Part shown: positions 15,186 through 24,927 of the stretch, in pieces | Layout of the letters: every line of letters starts with the position of its first letter | Numbering within the stretch: the first letter of the stretch is position 1 | Origin: JBEKIK01 sp963845975 | GTDB lineage: Bacteria > Planctomycetota > Planctomycetia > Pirellulales > Thermoguttaceae | DNA: 64,000 bases | Direction: 5' to 3' | NCBI GenBank assembly: GCA_963845975.1 | Contig: CAWJUD010000001.1 | Coordinates: forward strand, 1,674,001-1,738,000 | Notes under the pieces: model-generated | Databases searched by the model: none | What the model was told of the DNA's origin: nothing | What the model saw: only the letters and a program-made list of their open reading frames with translations | Position numbers and translations under genes: made by a program

Positions 15186-17516
15186 TTACTGCAATTGTTT
15201 TTGGGGCTCTTCGAGCCTTAATAAAACAGTGTCGTTCGGGGCAAGTTCGAGGGGAAACTCGGTAATGCCGTCCGCCAGCACCCGGTTTTCCAGCAGGTCT
15301 GTCACCCGCAGTTTCCGCGGCAGCCGGACCGTCCGCGACCCGCCACCCGGCGCGTATATGCCCAGGAAATTGCGGTTGGCGTAGACCACGTCGTTGGACG
15401 CGCTATAGACGTGGCACCCGGCGATCCGGGCGATATTGCGCAAAAGCGGCGCAGGCAGGATCGGCGCGCTGCTATAAATGGATGTCCACCCGCTGCCAGG
15501 CTGCACCGCCCCAATGGGTTTTACAACCAGGCCCGGCTTGTCGATCCCGGCCAGCGTGCCTAGGCTCACGGCCATCTTATCCACGCTATAAAAGCGGGGA
15601 CTGATCCTGAAACCAGGCAGGTCCCGGCGCAGCGACGGATCGCGCGGATCCTTCAAGTAAATCTGGTGATCGTAGTAGCGGATGATGTCCTTGACGTTCA
15701 CATCGGTGCCGTAAGCGAAATCTTTGGGCAGCCCTTGGGCGTAAGCGCTGCCGTTGTCTATTATGTCCACGTGCAATTCGCCGGGAGTGTCGTCCTCGGC
15801 CAGCTTGATCCCCGTCAATGCGGTCATGTTTTCCAGGGAAAGTTTTTTGCCGTCGATATAGCCGGGCGCGTATACCCAAACGGCCGTTGCGGCGTTGCGT
15901 TTTAAACGGTCATGGATCGCCTCGCGCTGGGCCGGCGTGACCTGGAAGGTGTTCAAGAAGATATAGAGTTTGAAATCGCGGAGCTTCGGGTTGTCGAGGT
16001 CGGATAATAAATAAGGTTCCCACGGTGCGCCGATAAAGGCGAACTGCCACTGCTTCTGCGCGGTAAGCAGGGCGTTGAACAGCGGTTCCCCGTCCCCGCA
16101 GTACGTGAAGCCGGCTTCGTCAAGAATGACGGCGATATCAGCGTTGGAACTCTTGTCTACATCCAAATATTTCTCATCCAGTTGCTTTAGTTTGCCTAAA
16201 AGATTGATGATTTGCTCGTCGTGGTACGTCCCGCCGTGCAGGTCCGTCCACCACATGCCGAATCCCTTGGTCAGGGCATAGGCGTAATCGCGGACCAGCA
16301 GCCCCTTGGTTTCCTCGAAGTTCGTGGGGTTCCGCAGCGACTCGCCCCACCGCCACTGCCGCTGGTGCAAGTGGGTTTCGGTGTCCACCTCGTTGAAGTA
16401 TAGCTTACCGTGCAGGGCGGCGGCCTCGGGAAGGGTCTGGGAATTATTCGGCCCGCCGATTTGCTTGTTGTCGTAAGTATAAGGGCTGGCAATGAAATCC
16501 ACGTCGGCCGAGGCCAGAACCTTTGCCAGGCCCAGGTGCCCGCTATGTACTACGCTTAAGTTGGGAAAATTGCACCACAGGTATCCGTAAAAAGCCCCCA
16601 CAATTTTTTTCCCATGCGTCAGTTCCTTGGCCCAGCGGGCATTCTCCAAAAGCACGTCCGACACCATGTCGTTAAAAAAGCAAAAGTAGTCCGGCACCCT
16701 CCGGCTCACGGCCGGATCGAAAAAAACACCGTGCGTCGAAGTGTAACGCTCGACTTCGTTGGGCGGAGTTGCCGTCTCGAACGTGACTTTGGCGTCTCCC
16801 CAGGCCCGGCGAAGTTCTTCATCAGTACCGTATTTTTTCTTGAGCCAGTTGCGGAACAAGGCCCTAGCCGGGGGACTGTAATCCTCGACTCCGAATTTCG
16901 TGGGCGGTTGCCCGCCCGGCCGGATTTCCCAGAACGAGTTGAACATAAGCCATTCGCCGCCGAATCCGTTCCCCACCTGGTAACCAAGGATGTGATCTCC
17001 GTACTTGTCCTCCAGGTGTGTGATAAAAGCGGTCATCGCCTTGTGCGAAAGCCGGCGATAGTTTTCCGAAGCCAGCGAAGGGTGGAATGGCTGGCCGAAC
17101 ATTCCCGCCGGGCTGCCGTCGTCGCGCATGGTGATGTCGTCGGGAAACGCCTCGCGCCACCAACGCCCCGGCGTTAAGAGCACCCGCGGCAGGAATAAAA
17201 CCTTAGGCTCTATTTTTAGATAAGATTCTATCTTGGCATCGACCTTCGTGAAGTCGTACTGCTCAGGGCCGGTCCAGTCGAAGCGGAGATAAATGTCGAA
17301 TATGGAAATGCCCGCCTTGCGAAAGTCGTTGAAGTCCGACTCGCCGGGCCTGTAAGGCGACGCCATGACCTGGCTGGTAAGCGTACCGTTTACATACAGG
17401 GCAGGCACCCCGTTGTGGAGCCTGACCTCGCTGCTCAATCCAGCGCCCGGCGCGACGTGGGCAACCAGCGCAAGAACCATAACGGCAGAAAACAACATGC
17501 GAAGTGATCTTAACAT
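15186..17516 (-). CDS. Secreted GH42-like (clan A) glycosidase
   Basis: A 776-residue protein with a signal peptide (to about residue 25), then a TIM-barrel region with DIYLRFDWTGPEQYDF and FLPRVLLTPGRWW, and a central trimerisation-like domain around residues 440-560. At the site where GH42 enzymes have Asn-Glu (acid/base), this protein has Asn183-Gly184 in GYQVGNGFGGEW, with Glu188 four residues on. A candidate nucleophile is the Glu in LYFNEVDTETH. It may belong to a GH42-related planctomycete group using another Glu, or it may be catalytically altered. It is followed within 11 bases by the CBM9-like gene. Confidence 0.65.
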   Translation of the reverse strand: MLRSLRMLFSAVMVLALVAHVAPGAGLSSEVRLHNGVPALYVNGTLTSQVMASPYRPGESDFNDFRKAGISIFDIYLRFDWTGPEQYDFTKVDAKIESYLKIEPKVLFLPRVLLTPGRWWREAFPDDITMRDDGSPAGMFGQPFHPSLASENYRRLSHKAMTAFITHLEDKYGDHILGYQVGNGFGGEWLMFNSFWEIRPGGQPPTKFGVEDYSPPARALFRNWLKKKYGTDEELRRAWGDAKVTFETATPPNEVERYTSTHGVFFDPAVSRRVPDYFCFFNDMVSDVLLENARWAKELTHGKKIVGAFYGYLWCNFPNLSVVHSGHLGLAKVLASADVDFIASPYTYDNKQIGGPNNSQTLPEAAALHGKLYFNEVDTETHLHQRQWRWGESLRNPTNFEETKGLLVRDYAYALTKGFGMWWTDLHGGTYHDEQIINLLGKLKQLDEKYLDVDKSSNADIAVILDEAGFTYCGDGEPLFNALLTAQKQWQFAFIGAPWEPYLLSDLDNPKLRDFKLYIFLNTFQVTPAQREAIHDRLKRNAATAVWVYAPGYIDGKKLSLENMTALTGIKLAEDDTPGELHVDIIDNGSAYAQGLPKDFAYGTDVNVKDIIRYYDHQIYLKDPRDPSLRRDLPGFRISPRFYSVDKMAVSLGTLAGIDKPGLVVKPIGAVQPGSGWTSIYSSAPILPAPLLRNIARIAGCHVYSASNDVVYANRNFLGIYAPGGGSRTVRLPRKLRVTDLLENRVLADGITEFPLELAPNDTVLLRLEEPQKQLQ

Positions 17517-17671
17517 ATTTCACCGATCGCCGCGCGACGGCAGACCTTGGACCGTATCGCGGATATAAGGACCATGAATTCGCCGCTGCAACAATAGGGC
17601 GTAAATAATTGAACATACGCCACAAGTAGATTGTAACAAATCGCAAGCTCGCCTGCCACAAGCCTCTATTC

Positions 17672-18325
17672 TTATGCCTCTTCCGCTTCTATGTCTTCGG
17701 CGTACCCCGGAGGAAATGGATTTGCGGAATCGAGCGTTTGTTCATCTTTCAAAGCAGCTTTTTCCCGGGTCTTTTCAGCGGAATCGCCGCCGGCCAATTC
17801 CTGATTGATCCATTGCTCCAACTCCGATTGGCCTCCGAATTGCCTGACCCAATATGCCACGTCTTCGGCCAATAGGGGCACTGCCGGACGCTCCGCCGCC
17901 GCGGACTCCGCTTGGCGGCGGGCAAGACGTTTTTGCACCAGTTCATTATACCAAACGTCGCTGTCCACGGCCTTGGCCCTGCGCCGCCGGGCTGCACGCT
18001 GAAGGCGATGATCGCTGGAAACGACCGTCAACCGCCTGGGCGCACTATCCTGACGGATCAATTCCTCGATCAAACAATCGGCGTCCGGCCAGCGCGAGGC
18101 GAAGCGGACCGTAATTCCGCGATGTTCCAAAGTGTTTTTTGCGCCCCAGGGCGCATCCTTGGCGTCGAAAACCACAGTGGTTTGCGAGATTTCCCTGGGC
18201 ACGAGCGATTCGGCCAAAAAATTCAGCAAGGCCAAGCGGGAAAGTTCCAAGCCTTTCGGCCCACGGCCCTCTCCAAGAATCCCCGCCATGTATAGCAGGT
18301 TGTAACCGTCAATGATCAGTGACAT
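17672..18325 (-). CDS. NYN/PIN-domain protein of the YacP type
   Basis: A 217-residue protein. It opens with SLIIDGYNLLYM (the first acidic residue of the NYN active site), then TTVVFDAKDAPWG, PDADCLIEELI and LTVVSSDHRLQRAA, the Asp pattern of metal-dependent NYN/PIN ribonucleases such as YacP/Rae1. The C-terminal 80 residues are charged and variable. It is co-directional with pyrC but separated by 180 bases of repeats. Likely a cytoplasmic RNA-cutting protein; the target is unknown. Confidence 0.75.
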   Translation of the reverse strand: MSLIIDGYNLLYMAGILGEGRGPKGLELSRLALLNFLAESLVPREISQTTVVFDAKDAPWGAKNTLEHRGITVRFASRWPDADCLIEELIRQDSAPRRLTVVSSDHRLQRAARRRRAKAVDSDVWYNELVQKRLARRQAESAAAERPAVPLLAEDVAYWVRQFGGQSELEQWINQELAGGDSAEKTREKAALKDEQTLDSANPFPPGYAEDIEAEEA

Positions 18326-18507
18326 GTAAGGAAGGATGAAGGATGAGGGATGAAGTATGAAGGGGGAAGGATGAAAAATTGTCTAGCCAAATCAGGAGGC
18401 CGGACATTCTTGTCCGGCCGGAAAAAGACAGGCAAGAATGCCTGTCCTCATGTTTAAAATTGGCCAGGTTATTTTGATGCTGCGCCAAACCAACCAATCC
18501 TTAATCT
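18326..18507. repeat. GGATGAA filler and twin GGACA/TGTCC hairpins
   Basis: From 18328 to about 18378 the DNA is an imperfect array of GGATGAA units. Two hairpins follow: 18398-18419 (GGCCGGACA TTCT TGTCCGGCC) and 18427-18446 (GACAGGCA-AGAA-TGCCTGTC). There is no gene here. The same GGATGAA filler appears at 23695-23712 and 52727-52760. Confidence 0.7.
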
Positions 18508-19785
18508 CTAGCCCCTTTTGAATTTTACCCGCCCGCCGACGATGACGATTTCCGCCCGGCCGGTGAGTTCCCAGCTGATGAAGGGCGAGTTCGTGCTTTT
18601 CGAGCGGAACTCGGCGGGATCGACTTTCCAGCAGACCCCGGGATTGATAATGGTGATGTCGGCGTCGGCGCCTATGGCCAGCGTGCCTTTGCTGATGCCC
18701 AGTATGCGGGCGGGATTTACGGTCATCTTTTGAATTGCGCTCGACCAATCCAGGTGGCCGGGCTTTATCAGTTTCGTGATCACCAGTCCTAAGGCCGTTT
18801 CCAAGCCCACCACTCCGAAAGGCGCCTGGTCCAACTCCTGCATTTTCTTTTCTTTGGCGTGCGGGGCGTGGTCGGTGGCGATTACGTCGATCGTTCCGTC
18901 GGCCAATCCGGCAATCACCGCCTCGACGTGCTCACGGCCCCTCAGCGGCGGATTCATCTTGAAGTTGGAATCGAACGATCGCAGGCATTCGTCGTTAAGG
19001 GTAAAATGATGCGGCGTGGCCTCTGTGGTCACGCGCACCCCGCGGCGCTTGGCGCGGCGCACGACATCGACGCTGCCCGCGGTGGAAACGTGCATCAGGT
19101 GGAAACGCCCCCCGGTGGCCTCGGCCAGGGCGATGTCGCGGCTGGCCATTACGTCCTCGGCCGCGGCAGGCATGCCCGAAAGGCCCAGGATCAACGAAGT
19201 CAGTCCCTCGTGCATCACCCCATGTTCGGTCAGTTCGCGGATTTCAGAGTGGTTCAGCACGGGCTTGTCGAACATCAGGCAGTATTCGAAGGCCCGGCGC
19301 ATGAGTTCCGGATTGTAGATCGGAGAGCCGTCGTCGCTGAAGGCCACGGCCCCGGCCTTTACCAATTGCCCGATTTCGGCCAGTTCCTTGCCTTCCCGGC
19401 CCTTGCTCACGCAGGCCACGACAAAGACGTTGCAGTTGTCGGCCTGAATGGCCTGGTGGCGGATGAAATCGACCACGCCTTGGCTGTCGATCGTAGGCTC
19501 GGTGTTGGGCATGCAGGCGATCGAGGTAAAACCTCCGGCCAAGGCGGCGGCTGTGCCGGTCTCGATGGTTTCGTCCTCTTCCCGGCCCGGCTCGCGAAGG
19601 TGGACGTGCATGTCGATCAGTCCCGGGCACACGATTTTTCCCGAGGCGTCGATGATCGTCTGCTCTCCGCCCGGTTGCACGTCCAGCGCGGCAATCCGGC
19701 CGTCCACGACAAGAAGATTTGCAATCCGATCCATCTGCTGCGAGGGATCGATCACGCGCCCGTTTTGGATCAATAAACTAGCCAT
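18508..19785 (-). CDS. pyrC: Dihydroorotase
   Basis: A 425-residue class I dihydroorotase of the amidohydrolase superfamily, closing carbamoyl-aspartate to dihydroorotate in pyrimidine synthesis. Visible metal-site motifs are DMHVHLREPG (residues 58-67), the Asp-containing GAVAFSDDG segment, LNHSEIREL, LMHVSTAGS and the catalytic Asp in VIATDHAPH. The ATG overlaps the pyrB stop by eight bases (ATGGCTAG), so the two are translationally coupled. The enzyme may assemble with PyrB. Confidence 0.93.
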   Translation of the reverse strand: MASLLIQNGRVIDPSQQMDRIANLLVVDGRIAALDVQPGGEQTIIDASGKIVCPGLIDMHVHLREPGREEDETIETGTAAALAGGFTSIACMPNTEPTIDSQGVVDFIRHQAIQADNCNVFVVACVSKGREGKELAEIGQLVKAGAVAFSDDGSPIYNPELMRRAFEYCLMFDKPVLNHSEIRELTEHGVMHEGLTSLILGLSGMPAAAEDVMASRDIALAEATGGRFHLMHVSTAGSVDVVRRAKRRGVRVTTEATPHHFTLNDECLRSFDSNFKMNPPLRGREHVEAVIAGLADGTIDVIATDHAPHAKEKKMQELDQAPFGVVGLETALGLVITKLIKPGHLDWSSAIQKMTVNPARILGISKGTLAIGADADITIINPGVCWKVDPAEFRSKSTNSPFISWELTGRAEIVIVGGRVKFKRG

Positions 19786-20743
19786 TTTTGTGGTTCCCCA
19801 GCAACAACCAAAGGACCGCCATTCGCACGGCCACGCCGTTGGTGACTTGTTCCAGGATGGCCGATTGAGTGCCGTCGGCCACGTCCGGGGTCACTTCAAC
19901 GCCGCGGTTGATCGGTCCGGGGGCGAGGATCAAAATATCGGGCTTCGCCTTGGCCAAGCGCTCGCGATTCATCGCATACAGGTGGGCATATTCGCGGACC
20001 GAGGGAAACGGCCGGGTATACTGCCGCTCGAATTGGATCCGCAACAGGTTCAACACGTCCACCCGGGGAAGAATTGCATCCAGGCTGTAGGAATATTCCA
20101 CGCCCAACTCAGCCCAGCGCGGCGAGACCAACGTGGAAGGCCCGCACACGATCACGTGGGCCCCCAGTTTTTTCAGTCCCCAGATGTTCGATCTGGCAGT
20201 GCGGCTATGGGCAATATCGCCCACCAAAGCCACGGTCAGGCCTTCAATCTTTCCCCGCCGCTGGCCGATGGTCATGATGTCCAGCAGACCTTGGGTGGGA
20301 TGTTCGTGTGCGCCGTCGCCGGCGTTAATCACCGCGCAGCGAAGATTTTGGGCCAACAACTGGGGGGTGCCGGGCGTGCGGTGCCGGACAATCACGGCGT
20401 CCACGCCCATGGCTTCGATGTTTTTCGCCGTGTCGATAAATGTCTCACCCTTCGACAGGCTGCTCGTGGCCGCGGAAAAATCCACCGTATCGGCCCCAAG
20501 TCGCCTGGCAGCCAGGGAAAAACTAGTCCGCGTGCGCGTGGAATTCTCGAAAAACAAGGTCACGCATGTTTTTCCGGTCAGCAAGGCCAGGCGTTTATGC
20601 TCCTGCGCCGCAAACTGCTTGAAAATTGCCGCTTTTTCCAGGATCAGCAGAATTTCCTGGGCCGAAAGCTCTTCCAGCCCCAGCAAATGCCGCCGCGTCC
20701 ACCAGCTCGGGACCGGCCCAAGTTCGATTGTCTCGGTTCCCAT
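19778..20743 (-). CDS. pyrB: Aspartate carbamoyltransferase catalytic subunit
   Basis: A 321-residue protein. The carbamoyl-phosphate loop FENSTRTRTSF, the SSLSKGET loop, VIVRHRTPGTP, INAGDGAHEHPTQGLLD and LAPGPINRGVE are all intact. It makes carbamoyl-aspartate from carbamoyl phosphate and aspartate. The frame is open 22 codons further upstream, but the ATG at 20743 (MGTETIEL) matches the usual N-terminus better. No pyrI regulatory chain is next to it. It is followed by the overlapping pyrC. Confidence 0.93.
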   Translation of the reverse strand: MGTETIELGPVPSWWTRRHLLGLEELSAQEILLILEKAAIFKQFAAQEHKRLALLTGKTCVTLFFENSTRTRTSFSLAARRLGADTVDFSAATSSLSKGETFIDTAKNIEAMGVDAVIVRHRTPGTPQLLAQNLRCAVINAGDGAHEHPTQGLLDIMTIGQRRGKIEGLTVALVGDIAHSRTARSNIWGLKKLGAHVIVCGPSTLVSPRWAELGVEYSYSLDAILPRVDVLNLLRIQFERQYTRPFPSVREYAHLYAMNRERLAKAKPDILILAPGPINRGVEVTPDVADGTQSAILEQVTNGVAVRMAVLWLLLGNHKNG

Positions 20744-20860
20744 GAGTACCAGTCCATTTCTGAAAAATGACGTTCCCGCTGATTCTACCAAGCCCCGGAA
20801 ATGCTGCAAGCAGGCAGTCTGTGGTATAATCGGGGAACATCGTACAAGTATTGGAAATTG

Positions 20861-20909
20861 TTTAGCCGCGACCGGGCACCATGCATTGCATGGTCGGGGA
20901 GCGGGTTAG
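20861..20909. repeat. TTTAGCCGCGACC...GGGGAGCG dispersed element
   Basis: TTTAGCCGCGACCGGGCACC, then a CATGCA-TTGCATG dyad, then GTCGGGGAGCG. A shortened copy of the same frame (TTTAGCCGCGACCCGGAGGGGAGCG-like) lies inside the polA leader at about 58870-58895. A related GCCGCGGCCAGTGGTCGCGG piece is at 63035. The region 20910-21042 holds a CCGCTTGCGGTTTCGC element and no gene. Confidence 0.6.
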
Positions 20910-21042
20910 TGCCACGGAAATAATGCCATAAAACCGCAACCAGTGGTCACTAGACAGGGAGCATGGGATTGGGGATAGGAAATACATGGCTACTGAGGAT
21001 GAAGAAAAATAAAATCCGCTTGCGGTTTCGCAAACACAATTT

Positions 21043-21885
21043 ATGACCGCCACACCCACTGAATCCGTGAAAATCCTGCTGCTGGCCGAAACGGCGGAAA
21101 AAATCCGGCTCTGGACCGAAATGCTCAGTCCGATATCGGCTTGTATTTGGCTCGATCCCGCCTCCATCCCGGTAGATCAACAGCCTGAAGTAGTAGTCGC
21201 CGATGGCACACCAGTCTTCGAGGGGGACGGCGGCGTGATCCGCATCGGCTCCGACGCCCCGGCCGACGTGAATTTGCCCGCCGATACTAGTGCCCGGGAA
21301 TTGCAGTTGGCCTGCCGCCTGCTGGCCGAGATTGTGCGTCTTCGGCGCCGGGAACGCGCAATTACCGAGGTGCGGCGCCGCTTGTACAACGATGCCTTTA
21401 CCGATCCTCTGACCGGTTTGTCCAACCGCCGGGCATGGGATAAAACTCTTCGCGAACGCCTAAAAGCGATAACAGATTCTCAATGCCTTTGCCTGGCCAT
21501 TTTCGACCTGGATCATTTCAAGCAGATAAACGACGCCTTTGGCCATGCGGCCGGCGACGAAGTCCTAAAATCGGTCGCCTCGGCCATTTGCGAGCGCCTG
21601 CGACAAGACGATTTTGTCGCCCGAATCGGCGGCGATGAATTCGGCCTGCTGATCTGGGTCTCCGATCTTGCCATCGCCCCGGCCGTGGTTGAACGCGTGC
21701 GCACCGCATTGCCCGACCGATTGACCGCATCGGGCATCCACCGGGTAACTGCCAGCGCCGGCCTTGCCGGCGTCGGTTCCACTACTCCCACCACAAATCC
21801 CAGCGAGATTTTCGCCCAAGCCGACGATGCCCTTCGCCGCGCAAAACAAGAAGGCCGCAATCGGACGGTAGTGGATAGTGGTTAG
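21043..21885 (+). CDS. GGDEF diguanylate cyclase
   Basis: A 280-residue protein. Residues 1-100 resemble a degenerate receiver-like domain (KILLLAETAEKIRLW, EVVVADG) without clear phosphorylation residues. A helical linker precedes the GGDEF domain at about 120-275. It holds DPLTGLSNRRAW, DLDHFKQINDAFGH, the intact active site GGDEF (196-200) and, exactly five residues before it, the RxxD inhibitory site (R187-D190). It should therefore make cyclic di-GMP with product inhibition. It is divergent from pyrB and transcribed alone. Confidence 0.88.
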   Translation: MTATPTESVKILLLAETAEKIRLWTEMLSPISACIWLDPASIPVDQQPEVVVADGTPVFEGDGGVIRIGSDAPADVNLPADTSARELQLACRLLAEIVRLRRRERAITEVRRRLYNDAFTDPLTGLSNRRAWDKTLRERLKAITDSQCLCLAIFDLDHFKQINDAFGHAAGDEVLKSVASAICERLRQDDFVARIGGDEFGLLIWVSDLAIAPAVVERVRTALPDRLTASGIHRVTASAGLAGVGSTTPTTNPSEIFAQADDALRRAKQEGRNRTVVDSG

Positions 21886-21900
21886 AACACATCTCGGATC

Positions 21901-22002
21901 AGTGTAGCGTGTTGGGTGCCATGCCCACGCTCGTCGTGGGCATGTTTTCCCGAGAATTACACCACATGGCCACGCAAGCGTGGCCATGGCACCCGCTACA
22001 CT
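21901..22002. repeat. AGTGTAGCG-bounded twin hairpin element (GGTGCCATG family)
   Basis: Outer ends AGTGTAGCG...GGGTGCCATG and CATGGCACCCGCTACACT are inverted copies. Inside are two hairpins, CATGCCCACG/CGTGGGCATG and CATGGCCACGC/GCGTGGCCATG. A smaller relative is at 29452-29499. The region 22003-22059 adds a CCGCTTGCGGTTT element and nothing else. Confidence 0.7.
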
Positions 22003-22059
22003 CAAGTGAGATGCGCTCTAGTGCGAAACCGCAAGCGGTTTAATTGGCATATTCTCCCT

Positions 22060-23685
22060 TCATCCTTCCGCGCTTGCCCGCCAGCGGGCGTTGAACAACT
22101 CCACGATTGAAAACAACATCCCCAAGTTCAGCACCCCATAAAACGCCAGGTATCCGAAGAATATCGTCCAATTGGACGGGATAGCCGTTTCCGAGAAGTG
22201 CAAGGGCAAACTAAAGGCGGCGGCAAAGGGACTGGTAAAGGTGAGTTTGCCAACCCAAAGGGTGAACGTGGATTCGGAAAATTTCAGCCGTGCAAAGCCT
22301 TCCACCGCCAAGGGCGCGGCATACAACAATACAATCGCGACATAAGCCGTCATCATTGCCGTCGTGGTCTTGCGCATCAGCACCGAGCAGAACATGGCCA
22401 AGATCGTGGTCGTCAGGCAGCTCATAACCACCACTGCCATGTAGCCCAGCATGGAAAACGTGTCGCGCCAATAGGTCCCCGGCGGCAAGACCCAGGCCAG
22501 TAACAGGGGCCAGGCCACAAAGGCCGTCAGCACCACTGAAACCCGCAGGCTGGAGAGCATCTTGCCCCAAAGAATTTCCCAGGGCGAAAGGGTGGTTGTA
22601 AGCAGCAGTTCCATGGTCTGCCTTTCCCGCTCGCTGGTGATGGCACCCGCCGCGAACACCGGTCCGACCAGGACATTGAACAATATTACGTAACAAGCGT
22701 ACCAGGTGATCCACTGCGGCTCGATAAAACAGCAGGTGGCCATCAGCGGCAGGGCCAGAAACATGCTCAATTGGATCACCAGGCGCAACATCAGCGTGCC
22801 CTGGCCGAACAACTCGCTCCGCATTTCCTTGTCATAGACCGGATTAAGATTGTCTTTCATTACCCCGGTCCGTTTGGGCGGGGCGAACAGTTTGTCGGGA
22901 AACTGGTTGCTGCGGATAATCATCCCCACCGCGGTCTTCTGTTCCAAGTCGGGATCGACGACCTCTTTGGCCTCCGCCCCGACGTCGGGCGGGTGCAGAA
23001 GCCGCCGGCTGGTCTTGAAAAACAACATGCCGCAAACCGCTATGCAACCGGCCGGAAAAAACACCGTCAAAAGCATCAACCGAAATGCACCCGCCTCCTG
23101 GAAAAGTCGATAAACAAGCACTCCCAAAATTACCATCGGCAAAATAATCAAGTATGAAACCACCAAGGCCGCCAAGGTCCGCGTGAAATAACTGCTGGCC
23201 GTCAGGCAGATCATCCCGAAGGTGATCACCGACATGGCCATGGCAAGGTACGTGGCCATGACCTCGTAGGGCGACACCCCGCCCAGAGGCAGACAAAGCA
23301 TCACTATCGGCAGCGATGCGATGACCAGCACCGCCAAATGGCACAAGGCCGCCGCCAGTTTGCCGGTCACTATGGCCTGCGGGCGCATGGGACTGGCCAG
23401 CAGCATTTCGTACGTCTGCCGCTCCTTCTCACCCGTGATCGATCCGGCCGCGAAACTGGGCACCATCAGCGACATCAGCACGTATTGGCCCAGAAAGAAC
23501 CAGTTGACCAACTGCCGGGCTTCCTCCGGAGACTGCGTCAAATCCAGGCGCTGATCTCTGGGCCAGGCAAAAAAAACCACCGCGCCCAGCAGGGCCACGT
23601 ATACAAACAACAGCACGAACGCCCGCTTCATCCGCAGATTAACCAACAATTCGCGCTGTAGTACGGGATTTTCGAGAATGTACAT
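22060..23685 (-). CDS. ABC-2 type permease with duplicated halves
   Basis: A 541-residue integral membrane protein with about 12 predicted helices. It contains two similar cytoplasmic motifs, GSITGEKERQTYEMLLASPM (near residue 80) and GAITSERERQTMELLLTTTL (near residue 355), each typical of one ABC-2 permease half. It therefore seems to be an internal duplication that acts as a pseudo-dimer. It lies downstream of the ABC ATPase and a large membrane protein on the same strand, and together they look like an export-type or gliding-type (GldA/F/G-like) ABC complex. The substrate is unknown. Confidence 0.8.
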   Translation of the reverse strand: MYILENPVLQRELLVNLRMKRAFVLLFVYVALLGAVVFFAWPRDQRLDLTQSPEEARQLVNWFFLGQYVLMSLMVPSFAAGSITGEKERQTYEMLLASPMRPQAIVTGKLAAALCHLAVLVIASLPIVMLCLPLGGVSPYEVMATYLAMAMSVITFGMICLTASSYFTRTLAALVVSYLIILPMVILGVLVYRLFQEAGAFRLMLLTVFFPAGCIAVCGMLFFKTSRRLLHPPDVGAEAKEVVDPDLEQKTAVGMIIRSNQFPDKLFAPPKRTGVMKDNLNPVYDKEMRSELFGQGTLMLRLVIQLSMFLALPLMATCCFIEPQWITWYACYVILFNVLVGPVFAAGAITSERERQTMELLLTTTLSPWEILWGKMLSSLRVSVVLTAFVAWPLLLAWVLPPGTYWRDTFSMLGYMAVVVMSCLTTTILAMFCSVLMRKTTTAMMTAYVAIVLLYAAPLAVEGFARLKFSESTFTLWVGKLTFTSPFAAAFSLPLHFSETAIPSNWTIFFGYLAFYGVLNLGMLFSIVELFNARWRASAEG

Positions 23686-23728
23686 TTAAAGAATGAAGGA
23701 TGAAGGATGAAAGCCGCAACCAAACTTA

Positions 23729-23830
23729 TTGCAAATTGCAAATTGCAAATTTTAAATTGAACAAGAATTAAACACTTTCTTATATGGCGAACGTTAATCC
23801 TTGCCTTTGTTCAATTTGCAATTTGAAATC
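23729..23830. repeat. GCAAATT filler forming an inverted repeat
   Basis: Three GCAAATT units followed by TTTAAATTGAACAA are mirrored by TTGTTCAATTTGCAATTTGAAA about 60 bases later. A related patch lies at 55935-55970. There is no gene, and the stretch 23686-23728 is GGATGAA filler. Confidence 0.55.
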
Positions 23831-23854
23831 TCTTTTTAATCTCGAATCTTTCCC

Positions 23855-24779
23855 TTATGACACTGCTCCTTTGGTGACCATCATGAAAACGTCTTCCAGC
23901 GAGGGTTCTTTGTCGGCGAAGGAGTTCATGCGCACGCCCGCCGCCACCAGTTTTTCCAACAAAGCGGCCACTTGCTGGTCGTCGGCCGCCAATTCCACGG
24001 TCACGGTGTGATTTTCGATCTGCACGTCCCTGGTTTCGGGCATGGAGCGGATGATCGATATGCCCGTTTCCATGTTCGTCAAAAAATGTATTTTGACTAT
24101 CCGGTTGCGGCGGATGTGCTTATACACTTCCTCCATCGGGCCGGACATCAGCAATCGTCCCCGCTCGATAATCCCGATCGAAGTGCAGCAGTCGGCCAGT
24201 TCGGTAAGGATGTGGCTGGAAATCAGGATCGTCTTGCCCATCTGCCGCAGTTCCCTGAACAGGGCCTTGATCTCGATCCTGGCCCGCGGGTCCAGGCCGC
24301 TGGTGGGCTCGTCCAGAATAAGCACCGGCGGATCGTGCACCAGGGTCTTGGCCAGGCAAAGCCGCTGTTTCATGCCCCGGGAAAGGGTGTTTACGTACGA
24401 CTCGCGCTTCACGCTTAAGTCGAGAAGATCCAGCACGTCGCCGATGACCTGCTTGCGCCGCGCGGGGAATTTGGTAGGCCAGGGCGAAAAAATCCAAAAA
24501 TTCCCAAACCCGCATGCCGTCGTAAACGCCGAAGTTATCGGGCATATAGCCGATGCTCCGCCGCACGCCCATCGGATCCTTGCTCACCCGATGCCCGTTT
24601 ACAATCCCATCGCCCGCGGTGGCCTTAAGCAACGTGGCAAGAAAACGAATAGTGGTGCTCTTGCCTGCCCCGTTGGGCCCAATAAAACCAAACATCTCCC
24701 CAGGTTCAATCTTTAAATTCAGACAATTGACCGCAACCAGGTCGCCGTAATGCTTGCTGAAGTTGATTAGTTCGATCAT
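23855..24779 (-). CDS. ABC transporter ATP-binding protein, one frameshift
   Basis: The first part (24779 to about 24470) has Walker A GPNGAGKSTT and the Q-loop region GYMPDNFGVYDGM. The second part (to 23855) has the signature LSRGMKQRLCLAKTL, Walker B VLILDEPTSGLDP and the H-loop ILISSHILTE. Removing one C at about 24470 (giving AYKFPARRKQVIGDVL) joins them into about 307 residues, the normal length. All catalytic motifs are kept, so the break is more likely a consensus error or a very recent mutation than decay. It would energise the ABC-2 permease just downstream. Confidence 0.8.
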
Positions 24780-24927
24780 TATTAGGGTCTAGAGATTGGG
24801 GACTAGGGATCGGGGATTGAAAACTCCAATGATACCGCTTGCGGTTTCGCAATGAACGTCTCATAAAGTGGGCTGAATACTGCACCCCTTATTTTCCATT
24901 GTACATTTACCACCTGCCGCATATTAC

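Noticed and set aside
24781..24927. Possible regulatory RNA between the ABC ATPase and the large membrane protein
   Set aside because: The gap is explained by ATTAGGG-type filler and a CCGCTTGCGGTTTCGC element. No riboswitch-like conserved core was found.
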